NCBI RefSeq assembly: GCF_024448135.1
Contig: NZ_JAMRYX010000166.1
Location: forward strand, 1-35,797
Origin: Methylocystis suflitae
Lineage (GTDB): Bacteria; Pseudomonadota; Alphaproteobacteria; Rhizobiales; Beijerinckiaceae
Length of the DNA stretch: 35,797 nt
Direction: 5' to 3'
Shown here: piece after piece, positions 1 to 9,030 of the stretch
Layout of the letters: the number at the start of each line of letters is the position of its first letter
Numbering within the stretch: position 1 is the first letter of the stretch
The notes under the pieces: model-generated
What the model saw: the letters and a program-made list of their open reading frames with translations, nothing else
The model's database searches: none
What the model was told of the DNA's origin: nothing
Position numbers and translations under genes: made by a program

Positions 1-17
1 GGAACACCCGGTTTGCG

Positions 18-43
18 ACAGCGGGGGAGGGACAGGGGGGGCG
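18..43. repeat. Partial copy of G-rich intergenic palindrome
   Basis: The G-rich string here (AGCGGGGGAGGGACAGGG) matches the right arm of the complete palindromic element at 22575-22712. Only this half-arm is visible, near the window edge. It belongs to the dispersed repeat family also seen at 22575-22712. Confidence 0.45.
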
Positions 44-284
44 GCCACGCGCACCGTGCGTCTCGCCCCATCGTCCCGCATGGCTCCGGTAGTCCAGGCG
101 CTTCCTGCCGCATGCGCGCGCATTTCAGCGTCGCTTTGCGCAACCGCTGACCATCGAAACGGCATGTCCCCCGGCGCATTCCGACGGATGCGGCAATGTC
201 GGCCGGTCGCTTTTGGCCTGCAATTTGCTTAGAAAACTACAGCTTCAGATCACTGGCGCTTCGGTCCTACGACGGATCAAAAGC

Positions 285-354
285 AGCAAAGCCGCTGTGT
301 CCGACTCCTCCACATCGCTCGTGTGGAATTGTCGGCCGGCGGCTTTTGCTTTTT
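285..354 (+). terminator. Long composite hairpin with T-tract (terminator or end of an unknown small RNA)
   Basis: Three nested helices are visible. 285-295 pairs with 339-350 with one bulged T, 301-305 (CCGAC) pairs with 331-335 (GTCGG), and 309-314 (TCCACA) pairs with 322-327 (TGTGGA) around a 7-nt loop. A run of five T follows (350-354). This is the shape of an intrinsic terminator or the 3' end of a small RNA on the plus strand. No coding gene ends just upstream inside the window, so what it terminates is unknown. It lies 54 bp before the possible small gene at 408, so a leader or attenuator role is also possible. I do not recognise an RNA family. Confidence 0.45.
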
Positions 355-407
355 GGGACTCAAGCTGGATTTTCGGAAAAACGGCAGATCATCATCGGGG
401 CAAACCA

Positions 408-715
408 TGGCTATGCTGAATTGCAAGATCGCGCCCTTCGTGTTCTGGCTCTGCTTTTTGGCGCTCAGTTTTTTCACGACATTCAATGGCCAGAGCCAGT
501 CGGCGCGCACGTCCTCGCGTGATCGGCCGGAGCCGGCGAAACCCCTTTGCCAGGAAGGCCCGCGTGGCGCGCGCGGCCCATTGTCCGGCCGCGCTGCTGA
601 AAACGGCTTGTCCCCTCCGGCGACGATGCGCGCGCAGCGAGTCCTCCGCGAGAGAACCAAGATCGCCGCAGCGGGCCTCACGCGCGGTCAAGCAGGCGCA
701 GAGCGGCTTCGTTGA
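408..715 (+). CDS. Possible small exported or membrane-anchored protein, unknown
   Basis: The 102-residue frame starts MAMLNCKIAPFVFWL and has one hydrophobic stretch (about residues 8-26) followed by a polar, Arg- and Pro-rich tail. This looks like a signal peptide or single membrane anchor with a short basic periplasmic part. Third codon positions are clearly GC-rich, as in real genes here, which is the main support. The Shine-Dalgarno is weak (GGGG about 6-10 nt upstream), and other frames are also open across this stretch. It shows no domain I recognise. It lies upstream of the OFA transporter on the same strand, with 84 bp between. It may be a real hypothetical gene or chance; no function is proposed. 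Confidence 0.3.
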
Positions 716-799
716 ACAATCTTTCGCGCCGCGATATGCAGCAAAGCTTCCCTATCTCGATCAAAATTTGGCGTCATTGACGTTGAGAAAGGTCAAAAA

Positions 800-2521
800 A
801 TGGACGCTGCTTTGGCGCCGCAGCCGAACTTCCTGAGCCGCGAACGCACCGTCGCATTGCCGACATTCAATCGCTGGCTTGTGCCGCCGGCGGCGCTCGC
901 CATTCATCTGTGCATCGGCATGGCCTACGGCTTTTCTGTCTTCTGGCTGCCGTTGTCGCGGATCATTGGCGGCGCGCAGCCGAAGGAATGTTCGGAAACG
1001 CTGGGGTTTTTCGCGACGCTCGTCGCCACCGACTGCGACTGGAAGATCAGCTGGCTGGGCTGGACGTTCACGCTGTTCTTCGTTTTCCTCGGCTCCTCGG
1101 CGGCGGTCTTCGGCCATTGGCTGGAGACGGCCGGTCCCCGCAAGGCGGGGCTCGCGGCGGCCTGCTGCTGGTGCGGCGGCCTGCTGATCTCGGCGCTCGG
1201 CGTCTATCTCCATCAGATCTGGATGCTGTGGATCGGCTCCGGCGTGATCGGCGGCATTGGTCTCGGGCTTGGATATATCTCGCCCGTCTCGACGCTGATC
1301 AAATGGTTTCCCGACCGGCGCGGCTTGGCGACGGGTCTCGCCATCATGGGCTTTGGCGGCGGCGCGATGATCGGCGCGCCGCTCGCCGACCGGCTGATGA
1401 GCTTCTATGCCACGCCGGCTTCGCCGGGCGTCTGGCAGACCTTCGTGACGCTGGCGGCGATCTATTTCGCCTTCATGGTCGCCGGCGCGCTTGGCTATCG
1501 GGTGCCGCCCGAGGGTTGGGCGCCGAAAGGATTCACGCCGCCCGCGGCGGCCAAGAACGCCATGGTGACGCATCGTCATGTGCATCTCGACGTCGCATGG
1601 AAGACGCCGCAATTCTGGCTGCTGTGGGCCGTGCTCTGTCTCAACGTGTCAGCCGGCATCGGCGTGCTGGGCATGGCCTCGCCAATGCTGCAGGAAGTCT
1701 TCGGCGGCAGACTGATCGGCCTCGACATCGGTTTCGATCAGCTCAACGCCGATCAAAAAAAGCAGATTGCGGCGATTGCGGCAGGCTTCACCGGCCTCTT
1801 GAGCCTGTGCAACATCGGCGGGCGCATCGGCTGGGCGTCGGCGTCCGATCAGTTTGGCCGCAAGATCACTTACGCGATCTTCTTCGTCGTCGGCCTTGCG
1901 CTGTATTCGGCGATACCCTTCGCAGCTACGGGCGGGATGGTCGGACTCTTCGTCCTGCTCTTTGCGGTCATCATCACCATGTATGGCGGCGGATTCGCGA
2001 CGATCCCCGCCTATCTCGCCGACATCTTCGGCACCCATCATGTCGGCGCCATCCATGGACGGCTGCTGACCGCCTGGTCGACGGCGGGCGTGCTCGGACC
2101 CGTGCTTGTCAATTACATTCGCGAATATCAGCTGAGCGTCGGCGTGCCGCGCGAAGCCGCCTATAATCAGACGATGTATGTGCTCGCAGGCCTGCTGCTC
2201 TGCGGTCTCGTCTGCAATCTGCTCGTGCGGCCCTGCGCCGAGAAATATTACATGAGCGACGAAGAGGTCGCGGCGCAAAAGCACATCACGGTCGTCGAGG
2301 TCGTCAAGGAAGATGACGAGGTCCACGCCGACTTCGAGGATTTTGTCGAAGAAGCGCTGCAGCCGACGGCGCCGGACGCCGAGCCGCCGGTCGCCGCGCG
2401 CGCGCCGCCCGGCTCAAAGGGCGGATCGCTGTTGCTTGTTCTCGCCTGGGCCGCCGTCGGCGCGCCCCTCGCCTGGGGGGTCTGGATCACCCTGCTCAAA
2501 ACCGCCACGCTGTTTCGCTGA
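800..2521 (+). CDS. OFA-family MFS antiporter (oxalate/formate type) with C-terminal small-subunit-like fusion
   Basis: A 573-residue inner-membrane transporter of the major facilitator superfamily, oxalate:formate antiporter (OFA) branch, which exchanges small carboxylates. Twelve hydrophobic segments span about residues 25-480. The loop 'KWFPDRRGLATGLAIMGFG' is a typical OFA signature, and 'GRIGWASASDQFGRK' fits the central MFS motif. After the transporter core comes an acidic, Pro/Ala-rich cytoplasmic linker (about 485-540). A last hydrophobic helix (about 541-573, LAWAAVGAPLAWGVWITL) resembles the tiny stand-alone 'MFS transporter small subunit' often encoded beside OFA genes. The start has AGAAAGG 7 nt upstream. 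The real substrate cannot be read from sequence; formate, oxalate or another organic anion are candidates. Confidence 0.9.
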   Translation: MDAALAPQPNFLSRERTVALPTFNRWLVPPAALAIHLCIGMAYGFSVFWLPLSRIIGGAQPKECSETLGFFATLVATDCDWKISWLGWTFTLFFVFLGSSAAVFGHWLETAGPRKAGLAAACCWCGGLLISALGVYLHQIWMLWIGSGVIGGIGLGLGYISPVSTLIKWFPDRRGLATGLAIMGFGGGAMIGAPLADRLMSFYATPASPGVWQTFVTLAAIYFAFMVAGALGYRVPPEGWAPKGFTPPAAAKNAMVTHRHVHLDVAWKTPQFWLLWAVLCLNVSAGIGVLGMASPMLQEVFGGRLIGLDIGFDQLNADQKKQIAAIAAGFTGLLSLCNIGGRIGWASASDQFGRKITYAIFFVVGLALYSAIPFAATGGMVGLFVLLFAVIITMYGGGFATIPAYLADIFGTHHVGAIHGRLLTAWSTAGVLGPVLVNYIREYQLSVGVPREAAYNQTMYVLAGLLLCGLVCNLLVRPCAEKYYMSDEEVAAQKHITVVEVVKEDDEVHADFEDFVEEALQPTAPDAEPPVAARAPPGSKGGSLLLVLAWAAVGAPLAWGVWITLLKTATLFR

Positions 2522-2741
2522 TTCAGGTTAGGCGCGCCAGATCCCCCCTCTCTTGCGGTGAGGCCGGCGGGCGCAGCCCGCGCAGCGGGGGCTCGGCGTA
2601 ACAGATCGAGTGGATGTCGCCCCACTCGCACTCGATTGCCTCGGCGTCGCCTTGATCGCGGCCTGCTTGTTTGCCAGAAGTCGGAGTCGCTTGGCGCCTT
2701 CGTGATTCGTCGCGGGGCCGACAAACGAGACGAGGGCCTCT
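2522..2741. other. Intergenic region between OFA transporter and uppP, possible dispersed sequence
   Basis: The 220 bp have no convincing gene. A short GC hairpin (GCGGGC-GCA-GCCCGC, 2567-2581) lacks a T-tract. The minus strand is open (2528-2773) and encodes a basic, low-complexity peptide ending in 'CARRPHRKRGG'. I suspect this is a dispersed intergenic sequence rather than a protein, from a vague memory of similar translations, not from a search. Confidence 0.3.
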
Positions 2742-3614
2742 ATGGCGACCGCTTGCACGAATGGGCTCGACACGGGCTTTGTCGATCTCGGTTATATGAA
2801 AGTCGCCGTCCTTGGCGTGGTGCAGGGCATCACCGAGCTTCTGCCGATCTCCTCGACCGCGCATATGCGCATCGTGCCGGCGCTGCTCGGCTGGAAGGAT
2901 CCCGGCTCCGCGTTCTCCGCGGCGATGCAGCTCGCGGCGCTCGCCGCCGTCGTCAGCTATTTCTGGAGCGACATCCGCGCGCTTGCCGAGGGGTCGGTGC
3001 GGGCGCTCGTGCGGCGCGACTTCAACGATTGGACGTTTCGTTTCGTCGTCTGGATCGCGCTCGCGACCGTGCCGATCGGCATCGCCGGCCTCGCGCTGTC
3101 GCATACGCTCAACACCTGCGGCTCGCCATTGCGCACGCTGCCGGTGATCGGCATTTCCTGCATCGTCATGGCGGCGCTGCTCGCCATCGCCGAACTCTAT
3201 TGCAATCACAAGCGCACGCTCGAACATGTCAGCCTGAAAGACGCGATGATCGTCGGCTTCGCGCAGGTCGGCGCGCTCATTCCGGGCGTCTCGCGCTCGG
3301 GCTCGACTCTGACCGCGGCGCTCTTCCTCGACCTCAAGCGCGAGGAAGCGGCGCGTTTTTCCTTTCTGCTCGGCCTGCCGGCGATCGCCCTCGCAGGCCT
3401 CAAGGAGCTGTGGGAGCTGCATAAGGCGCAGCTCGATTTCCACGGCTGGGCGGTGCTGACGCTCGGGCTTTTCGTGGCGTCGATCTCCGCCTTTGTCGCC
3501 ATCTGGGGCTTGCTGCGGATTCTCGAGCGCTTTTCCGCCTGGCCCTTCGTCGTCTATCGCGCCTTCATCGGAATCGTGCTGCTCGTGGGCTTCTACGCGG
3601 GCTTTTTGATCTGA
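2742..3614 (+). CDS. uppP: Undecaprenyl-diphosphate phosphatase (UppP/BacA)
   Basis: An integral membrane enzyme that dephosphorylates undecaprenyl pyrophosphate to recycle the lipid carrier used for peptidoglycan and other wall polymers; the family is linked to bacitracin resistance. Both family signatures are present: 'QGITELLPISSTAH' near the N-terminus (residues 28-41) and 'PGVSRSGST' in the middle. Several hydrophobic helices cover the rest. Its 290 residues are slightly longer than the 273 of E. coli UppP because of an 18-residue N-terminal extension. The ATG at 2742 has GACGAGG upstream and is preferred over the internal ATG at 2796, which has no obvious ribosome-binding site. It stands alone, convergent with ccrM, with a palindromic repeat between them. 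Confidence 0.95.
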   Translation: MATACTNGLDTGFVDLGYMKVAVLGVVQGITELLPISSTAHMRIVPALLGWKDPGSAFSAAMQLAALAAVVSYFWSDIRALAEGSVRALVRRDFNDWTFRFVVWIALATVPIGIAGLALSHTLNTCGSPLRTLPVIGISCIVMAALLAIAELYCNHKRTLEHVSLKDAMIVGFAQVGALIPGVSRSGSTLTAALFLDLKREEAARFSFLLGLPAIALAGLKELWELHKAQLDFHGWAVLTLGLFVASISAFVAIWGLLRILERFSAWPFVVYRAFIGIVLLVGFYAGFLI

Positions 3615-3643
3615 TACGAATTCCGTTGACCCCTCCGCTGGGT

Positions 3644-3745
3644 GTCATTCCCGACAGGCCGAAGGCCTGATCGGGAATCCAGAGCCAATACAGGAGCGCT
3701 GGTCTGCTCTGGATTCCCGATCGTGCTTCGCGCGTCGGGAATGAC
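3644..3745. repeat. Palindromic intergenic repeat (GTCATTCCCGAC family)
   Basis: Perfect nested inverted repeats: GTCATTCCCGAC (3644-3655) pairs with GTCGGGAATGAC (3734-3745), and TCGGGAATCCAGAGC (3671-3685) pairs with 3706-3720. It lies between the convergent uppP and ccrM genes. The motif resembles widespread proteobacterial intergenic repeats. It could fold in both transcripts and act as a bidirectional terminator, but has no T-tract. Confidence 0.85.
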
Positions 3746-3805
3746 GTGAGAGAGTTCAGACGGAAATAGTCAGAGGCCCTCTACCCTCTCATGGAAGAGA
3801 GCACG

Positions 3806-5041
<1,236 letters not shown>

Positions 5042-5100
5042 TTAGATTGGCAAAACGCCGACGTCTCTTTTTCGAACGGAAGTCTTAAAGAAATAAAAAG

Positions 5101-5116
5101 GTTAGCGAATAGTTGA
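5101..5116 (-). promoter_or_regulatory. CtrA-like site upstream of ccrM
   Basis: On the minus strand this reads TCAA-N7-CTAAC, against the CtrA consensus TTAA-N7-TTAAC (two mismatches, correct 7-bp spacing). It lies in the only intergenic space from which ccrM can be transcribed. Control of ccrM by CtrA is known in Caulobacter and relatives, so location and spacing make it plausible. Confidence 0.45.
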
Positions 5117-5124
5117 CGAAGGCC

Positions 5125-5736
5125 TCACGCGCCGCGCACGGGCGCGAAGCTGACGCGGTGCGCCGGGCTCGCGCCATGCAGCGCCAGCGCGTCGAGGTGA
5201 TGCTGCACGGCGTAGCCGACATTGGTCTCAAAACCATAGTGCGGGTAATGGACGGCGAGGCGGCGCATCATGGCGTCGCGGGCGACCTTGGCGACGATCG
5301 AGGCGGCGGCGATAGATAGCGCGGTCGCGTCGCCCTTGATGATCAGCTGGCAGGGACAGTTGACCGGCGGCCGGTCGTTGCCGTCGATGAGAAGATAGGC
5401 CGGAGCCTGGGAAAGGCCGGCGACGGCCCGCGCCATCGCCGCGAGCGACGCCTGGCGGATATTGATGCGATCAATTTCGGCGGGGGCGACGAAGGCGACG
5501 CTCACGGCGAGCGCGCTGGCCATGATGCGCTCAAACGCTTCTTCGCGCTGCGCCTGGTTCAGCGCCTTCGAATCATCGAGCCCGCGCGGCCGTCGTTCGG
5601 GATCGAGAATCACCGCCGCCGCCGCAACCGGTCCGGCGAGCGGCCCGCGTCCGACTTCGTCGACGCCGGCGATCGGCCAGACGCCTTTCCGGCGCAGCTG
5701 GGCTTCCAGCCGAAAATGAGGCCCCTTGGCCGTCAC
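5125..5736 (-). CDS. rnhB: Ribonuclease HII
   Basis: A cytoplasmic endonuclease that cuts the RNA strand of RNA-DNA hybrids and removes single ribonucleotides misincorporated in DNA. The signature '[13 protein letters not shown]' is near the N-terminus, and the four metal-binding acids fit D26, E27, D118 and D136, the last two 18 apart as in the family. I place the start at the GTG at 5736 because GGGGGAG sits five bases before it and gives 203 residues, a normal RNase HII length. The open frame continues to an ATG at 5865 (246 residues), but that extra N-terminus is low-complexity and not family-like. It lies just upstream of ccrM on the same strand. Confidence 0.92.
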   Translation of the reverse strand: MTAKGPHFRLEAQLRRKGVWPIAGVDEVGRGPLAGPVAAAAVILDPERRPRGLDDSKALNQAQREEAFERIMASALAVSVAFVAPAEIDRINIRQASLAAMARAVAGLSQAPAYLLIDGNDRPPVNCPCQLIIKGDATALSIAAASIVAKVARDAMMRRLAVHYPHYGFETNVGYAVQHHLDALALHGASPAHRVSFAPVRGA

Positions 5737-5921
5737 AAACGCTCCCCCGGGCGGATCGCTATGGGTTCTGCGCGACGGTGGCGTCAGTGCAGGACCGCGC
5801 AGCGAATAAAGCGCGGAGGGCGGGCGGCTGGCAACCGGAAAGACGGCGCTTGCGGCGGCGTCCAAAGAATTCTCGGCCGCGCAAGCGCGATGAGCTCGCC
5901 GGAGACGAGCCCAAGATGGGC

Positions 5922-7049
5922 TCAGAACAGGCTGAGCTGCTGCGGCGCGCGGCGCGGCGGCTCGAACAGATCCGTTCGCAGCCTGGTTTTCTGCGTGAAT
6001 CCTAACCGTGTCGCCGCGAGCTCAAAACGCCGGCCGATCATCCAGGCGTAGGGCCCCTCGCCTTTCATGCGGGTCCCGAAGGAAGGATCGTAAAGCTTGC
6101 CGTCTCGCGTCGAGCGCACGAGCGCGAGGGCTCGGCGGGCCCTGTCAGGAAAATGCGCCGCCAGCCATTCGGTGAAGAGATCGCGCAGTTCGAGCGGCAG
6201 GCGCAGCAGCACATAGCCCGCCTCGCGGGCCCCGGCGGCGTGCGCCCGAGTCAAGATCCGCTCGATCTCGTCGTCATTGATGGCGGGAATGATCGGCGCC
6301 GTCATCACCGCCGTCGGCACGCCGGCGGCGCTGAGCTTCTCGAGCGCATCAAGCCGCAGCTCGGGCGTCGCGGCGCGCGGCTCCATGAGGCGCGCGAGCT
6401 TGCGGTCGAGCGTCGTCACCGAGATCGCGACCTTCGCGAGGCCCTTGGCCGCCATTGGCGCAAGCAGATCGAGGTCGCGCAGCACGAGCGCGGACTTCGT
6501 CACGATGCCGACCGGATGATTGGCGCGCGCCAGCACCTCGAGGATCGAACGCATGATTCGATGGCTCTTCTCGGCGGGCTGATAGGGATCGGTGTTGGTG
6601 CCGATGGCGATCGTCTTGGGGACATAGCGCGGCGCCGACAATTCGCGTTCGAGAAGCTGCGCCGCGCCTTCCTTGACGAAGATCTCGGTCTCGAAATCGA
6701 GGCCGGGCGAGAAGCCCATATAGGCGTGCGTCGGCCGCGCGAAGCAATAGACGCAGCCATGCTCGCAGCCGCGATACGGATTGATCGAGCGATCGAACGA
6801 AATGTCCGGCGAATCATTCCTGGTGATGATCGTGCGCGGCTTCTCGACGTGGAAATTGGTCTTGAGCGCCTGCAGGCTCTCGAGCGACCCCCAGCCGTCG
6901 TCGGCCTCCTCGCGCGTCTCCTTTTCGAAGCGGCCGCTGCGCTTCGACAGCGCCCCGCGCCCACGCCGGCGCTCGGCGTCGACGAGGGCCGCGGCGTCGA
7001 TCGGCAGCGGCGCGCCCTTTATCTCTGTCGATGCCTGAGCCGCACCCAT
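5922..7049 (-). CDS. PA0069-type radical SAM protein under a LexA box
   Basis: A radical SAM enzyme of the PA0069/Rv2578c group, distantly related to spore photoproduct lyase; the reaction is not established. The [4Fe-4S] cluster motif CEHGCVYC is clear (cysteines 95, 99 and 102 from the chosen start), preceded by 'SINPYRG' as in this group. The basic stretch '[16 protein letters not shown]' before it is also typical. The ATG at 7049 is chosen because AGAGG lies eight bases upstream; an in-frame ATG at 7082 would add 11 residues and has a poorer site. A perfect alphaproteobacterial LexA box overlaps the predicted -10, so induction by DNA damage is likely. It may therefore take part in DNA repair (inference). 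Confidence 0.88.
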   Translation of the reverse strand: MGAAQASTEIKGAPLPIDAAALVDAERRRGRGALSKRSGRFEKETREEADDGWGSLESLQALKTNFHVEKPRTIITRNDSPDISFDRSINPYRGCEHGCVYCFARPTHAYMGFSPGLDFETEIFVKEGAAQLLERELSAPRYVPKTIAIGTNTDPYQPAEKSHRIMRSILEVLARANHPVGIVTKSALVLRDLDLLAPMAAKGLAKVAISVTTLDRKLARLMEPRAATPELRLDALEKLSAAGVPTAVMTAPIIPAINDDEIERILTRAHAAGAREAGYVLLRLPLELRDLFTEWLAAHFPDRARRALALVRSTRDGKLYDPSFGTRMKGEGPYAWMIGRRFELAATRLGFTQKTRLRTDLFEPPRRAPQQLSLF

Positions 7050-7116
7050 GTTCGCAACCTCTGTCCAGCGCTGCCCGAGCATCGCCGTGGCGACCGCTCA
7101 GAACTGACGCTAGCCA

Positions 7117-7131
7117 GAACATATAGAGAAC
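7117..7131 (-). promoter_or_regulatory. LexA (SOS) box
   Basis: GAAC-ATATAGA-GAAC, that is GTTC-N7-GTTC on the minus strand. This is a perfect match to the alphaproteobacterial LexA operator. It overlaps the predicted -10 of the radical SAM gene promoter. Confidence 0.75.
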
Positions 7132-7146
7132 ATGATATTGGCGCAA
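7118..7146 (-). promoter_or_regulatory. Predicted promoter of the radical SAM gene
   Basis: Minus strand: -35 TTGCGC (7146-7141), a 17-bp spacer, and -10 TATGTT (7123-7118). The -10 lies inside the LexA box, the usual place for repression. Confidence 0.4.
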
Positions 7147-7160
7147 GCGGCCTTCCGAAC

Positions 7161-7192
7161 AAAAAAAAGCGCGCCGACTCTCGACGGCGCGC
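7161..7192 (-). terminator. Intrinsic terminator of homospermidine synthase
   Basis: On the minus strand GCGCGCCG and CGGCGCGC form a perfect 8-bp stem with an 8-nt loop, followed by eight T (7168-7161). It starts 25 bp after the stop codon of the homospermidine synthase gene. It separates that gene from the radical SAM promoter just beyond. Confidence 0.9.
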
Positions 7193-7217
7193 CTCCTAAT
7201 TCTGCGCTTGAGGCGCC

Positions 7218-8651
7218 CTAGCGCACCAGAATGTTTTTGAACTGCCACGGATCGCTTTCGTCGATATCCTCAGGGAACAACCCGGGACGCCCCTCGAGCG
7301 GCGTCCAATCCGTGTAATAGCCCTTCACCGGGCCGAGATACGGTAGCTGCACGTCGAGGCAGCGCTTGTAGTCGACCTCATCGGCTTCGACGATTCCCGC
7401 CTGCGGATTCTCCAGCGCCCAGACCATGCCGGCGAGCGCCGCCGAACTCACCTGAAGTCCGGTGGCGTTCTGATAGGGCGCGAGATCGCGAGTCTCCTCG
7501 ATCGAGAGTTGCGAACCATACCAATAGGCGTTTTTGGCGTGGCCGTAGAGCAGGACCCCGAGTTCGTCGATTCCATCGACGATCTCGTGTTCGTCGAGAA
7601 TCTTCCAGCTCTCCTGCATCTTGCCGGCGGCGCCGAACATCTCGTGCAGCGAAAGCACGGCGGCGTCGGCGGGATGATAGGCGTAGTGACAGGTCGGACG
7701 ATAGGTCGCCTGACCCTTATCGTCGCGCAGGGTGAGATAGTCCGCGATCGAGATCGACTCATTATGGGTGACGAGGAAGCCATATTGCGGCCCCGGCGTC
7801 GGGCACCATGAGCGCACGCGCGTATTGGCGCCGGGCGACAGCAGATAGATCGCCGCGCCGCAGCCGGTCGGATGCGTGCGGCCGATGTCGGGCAAAGATT
7901 TTTCATGCGTGCCCCAGCCGAGTTCGGCGGGCTGCAGGCCCTCGGAGACAAAGCCTTCGACCGACCAGGTGTTGACGAAGACGTCACGCGGCTTCGGATC
8001 GCGCGCGCGCTGCGTGTCGCGTTCGGCGATATGGACGCCCTTGACCCCGAGCTTTTGAGCAAGCGCGCTCCATTCGGCGCGCGTTGCCGGCTCCTTGTCG
8101 AAGGCCCCAGTGTCGCGCGCGATATCAACGAGCGCCTGCTTGACGAACCATGACACCATGCCGGGATTGGCGCCGACGCAGGAAACCGCCGTCGGTCCCC
8201 CCGGATTCTTGCGGCGCTCTTCGAGCACCGTCTCGCGCAGCGCATAATTGGTGCGCGCTTCATTGGACATGGTCTTGTCGAAGTAGAAGCCCGGCCATGG
8301 CTCCACCACCGTGTCGACGCATAGCGCGTTCAATTCGCGCGCGAGTTTCATGATCGCGAGCGAAGAAACGTCGACCGAGAGATTGACGATAAAGCCCTGG
8401 CCTCCGCCCTTGGTCAGCAGCGGGGTCAAGACGTCGCGGTAGTTCTCCGGCGTCAACCTGGTTTGAAGAAAAGCGATGCCGCGCTCGTCGAGCAGACGGC
8501 GATGCGTATCGACCGGGTCGATGACGGTGACGCGCGATTTGTCGAAATCGAAATGGCGCTCGATCAGCGGCAAAATGCCTCGGCCGATGGAGCCGAAGCC
8601 GATCAGCACGATCGGACCGGTGATTTTGCCGTAGTTTGGCCAAGTCGACAT
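7218..8651 (-). CDS. hss: Homospermidine synthase (NAD-dependent)
   Basis: A cytoplasmic enzyme that makes sym-homospermidine from putrescine (two putrescines, or spermidine plus putrescine) with NAD as a catalytic cofactor (EC 2.5.1.44). Homospermidine is a main polyamine of many alphaproteobacteria. The N-terminal Rossmann motif 'IGFGSIGRG' binds NAD. Stretches such as 'VEPWPGFYFDKTMSNEARTN' and 'VSCVGANPGMVSWFVKQAL' are characteristic of bacterial HSS. The length, 477 residues, equals that of the Blastochloris viridis enzyme. The ATG at 8651 has GGGAG nine bases upstream. It is a single gene with its own predicted promoter and strong terminator. Confidence 0.95.
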   Translation of the reverse strand: MSTWPNYGKITGPIVLIGFGSIGRGILPLIERHFDFDKSRVTVIDPVDTHRRLLDERGIAFLQTRLTPENYRDVLTPLLTKGGGQGFIVNLSVDVSSLAIMKLARELNALCVDTVVEPWPGFYFDKTMSNEARTNYALRETVLEERRKNPGGPTAVSCVGANPGMVSWFVKQALVDIARDTGAFDKEPATRAEWSALAQKLGVKGVHIAERDTQRARDPKPRDVFVNTWSVEGFVSEGLQPAELGWGTHEKSLPDIGRTHPTGCGAAIYLLSPGANTRVRSWCPTPGPQYGFLVTHNESISIADYLTLRDDKGQATYRPTCHYAYHPADAAVLSLHEMFGAAGKMQESWKILDEHEIVDGIDELGVLLYGHAKNAYWYGSQLSIEETRDLAPYQNATGLQVSSAALAGMVWALENPQAGIVEADEVDYKRCLDVQLPYLGPVKGYYTDWTPLEGRPGLFPEDIDESDPWQFKNILVR

Positions 8652-8684
8652 GAGGCGCAGCTCCCGAGAAAGTTATTGCGCCGC

Positions 8685-8713
8685 GATAAAGCAAGCGCGG
8701 ACGTATTAATCAA
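8685..8713 (-). promoter_or_regulatory. Predicted promoter of homospermidine synthase
   Basis: Minus strand: -35 TTGATT (8713-8708), a 17-bp spacer, and -10 TTTATC (8690-8685). This places the transcript start about 27 nt before the start codon, leaving room for the GGGAG ribosome-binding site. The -10 is weak. Confidence 0.35.
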
Positions 8714-8836
8714 GACCTTGAGAGATTGGCGGCGGGCGCGTGGCGTGGCGCTTTTTGCGCGCGCTCGGGACGCGCAGGCCAGTTGGGCGTCTTCGACGAA
8801 TGCGGGCGTGGCTCATCGAGTCATGAAGATGCGCAA

Positions 8837-8997
8837 GGTCCCCTCGTCCTTCGAGACGCCCTCTTCGAGGGCTCCTCAGGATGAGGGGCCTTTGGTTTCG
8901 CTAAGTGACCCGTTGTTCAGGGTCCAATCTTGTGAGAGCCCCTGCGGTCCTCATCCTGAGGAGCCGCCGAATGGCGGCGTCTCGAAGGGCGAGGACC
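8837..8997. repeat. Palindromic intergenic repeat (CCTCATCCTGAGGAG family)
   Basis: A 161-bp inverted repeat. Inner arms 8870-8886 and 8949-8965 are a perfect 17-bp pair (core CCTCATCCTGAGGAGCC), and outer arms 8842-8860 and 8976-8994 match with one difference. This is the kind of repeat scattered between genes in many alphaproteobacteria. It fills most of the 379-bp gap between homospermidine synthase and the acyltransferase fusion gene; nothing else is visible there except the hss promoter. Confidence 0.85.
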
Positions 8998-9030
8998 GCA
9001 GCGCGATCAAGAATTTAAATTCTCGGAATT

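Noticed and set aside
1649-2326. Minus-strand open frame of 225 residues inside the OFA transporter
   Set aside because: Antisense to a well-supported gene; composition is the typical Asp/Arg/His-rich product of the opposite strand of GC-rich coding DNA.
2567-2581. GC hairpin after the OFA transporter gene as terminator
   Set aside because: Only a 6-bp stem with a 3-nt loop and no T-tract; not enough to call.
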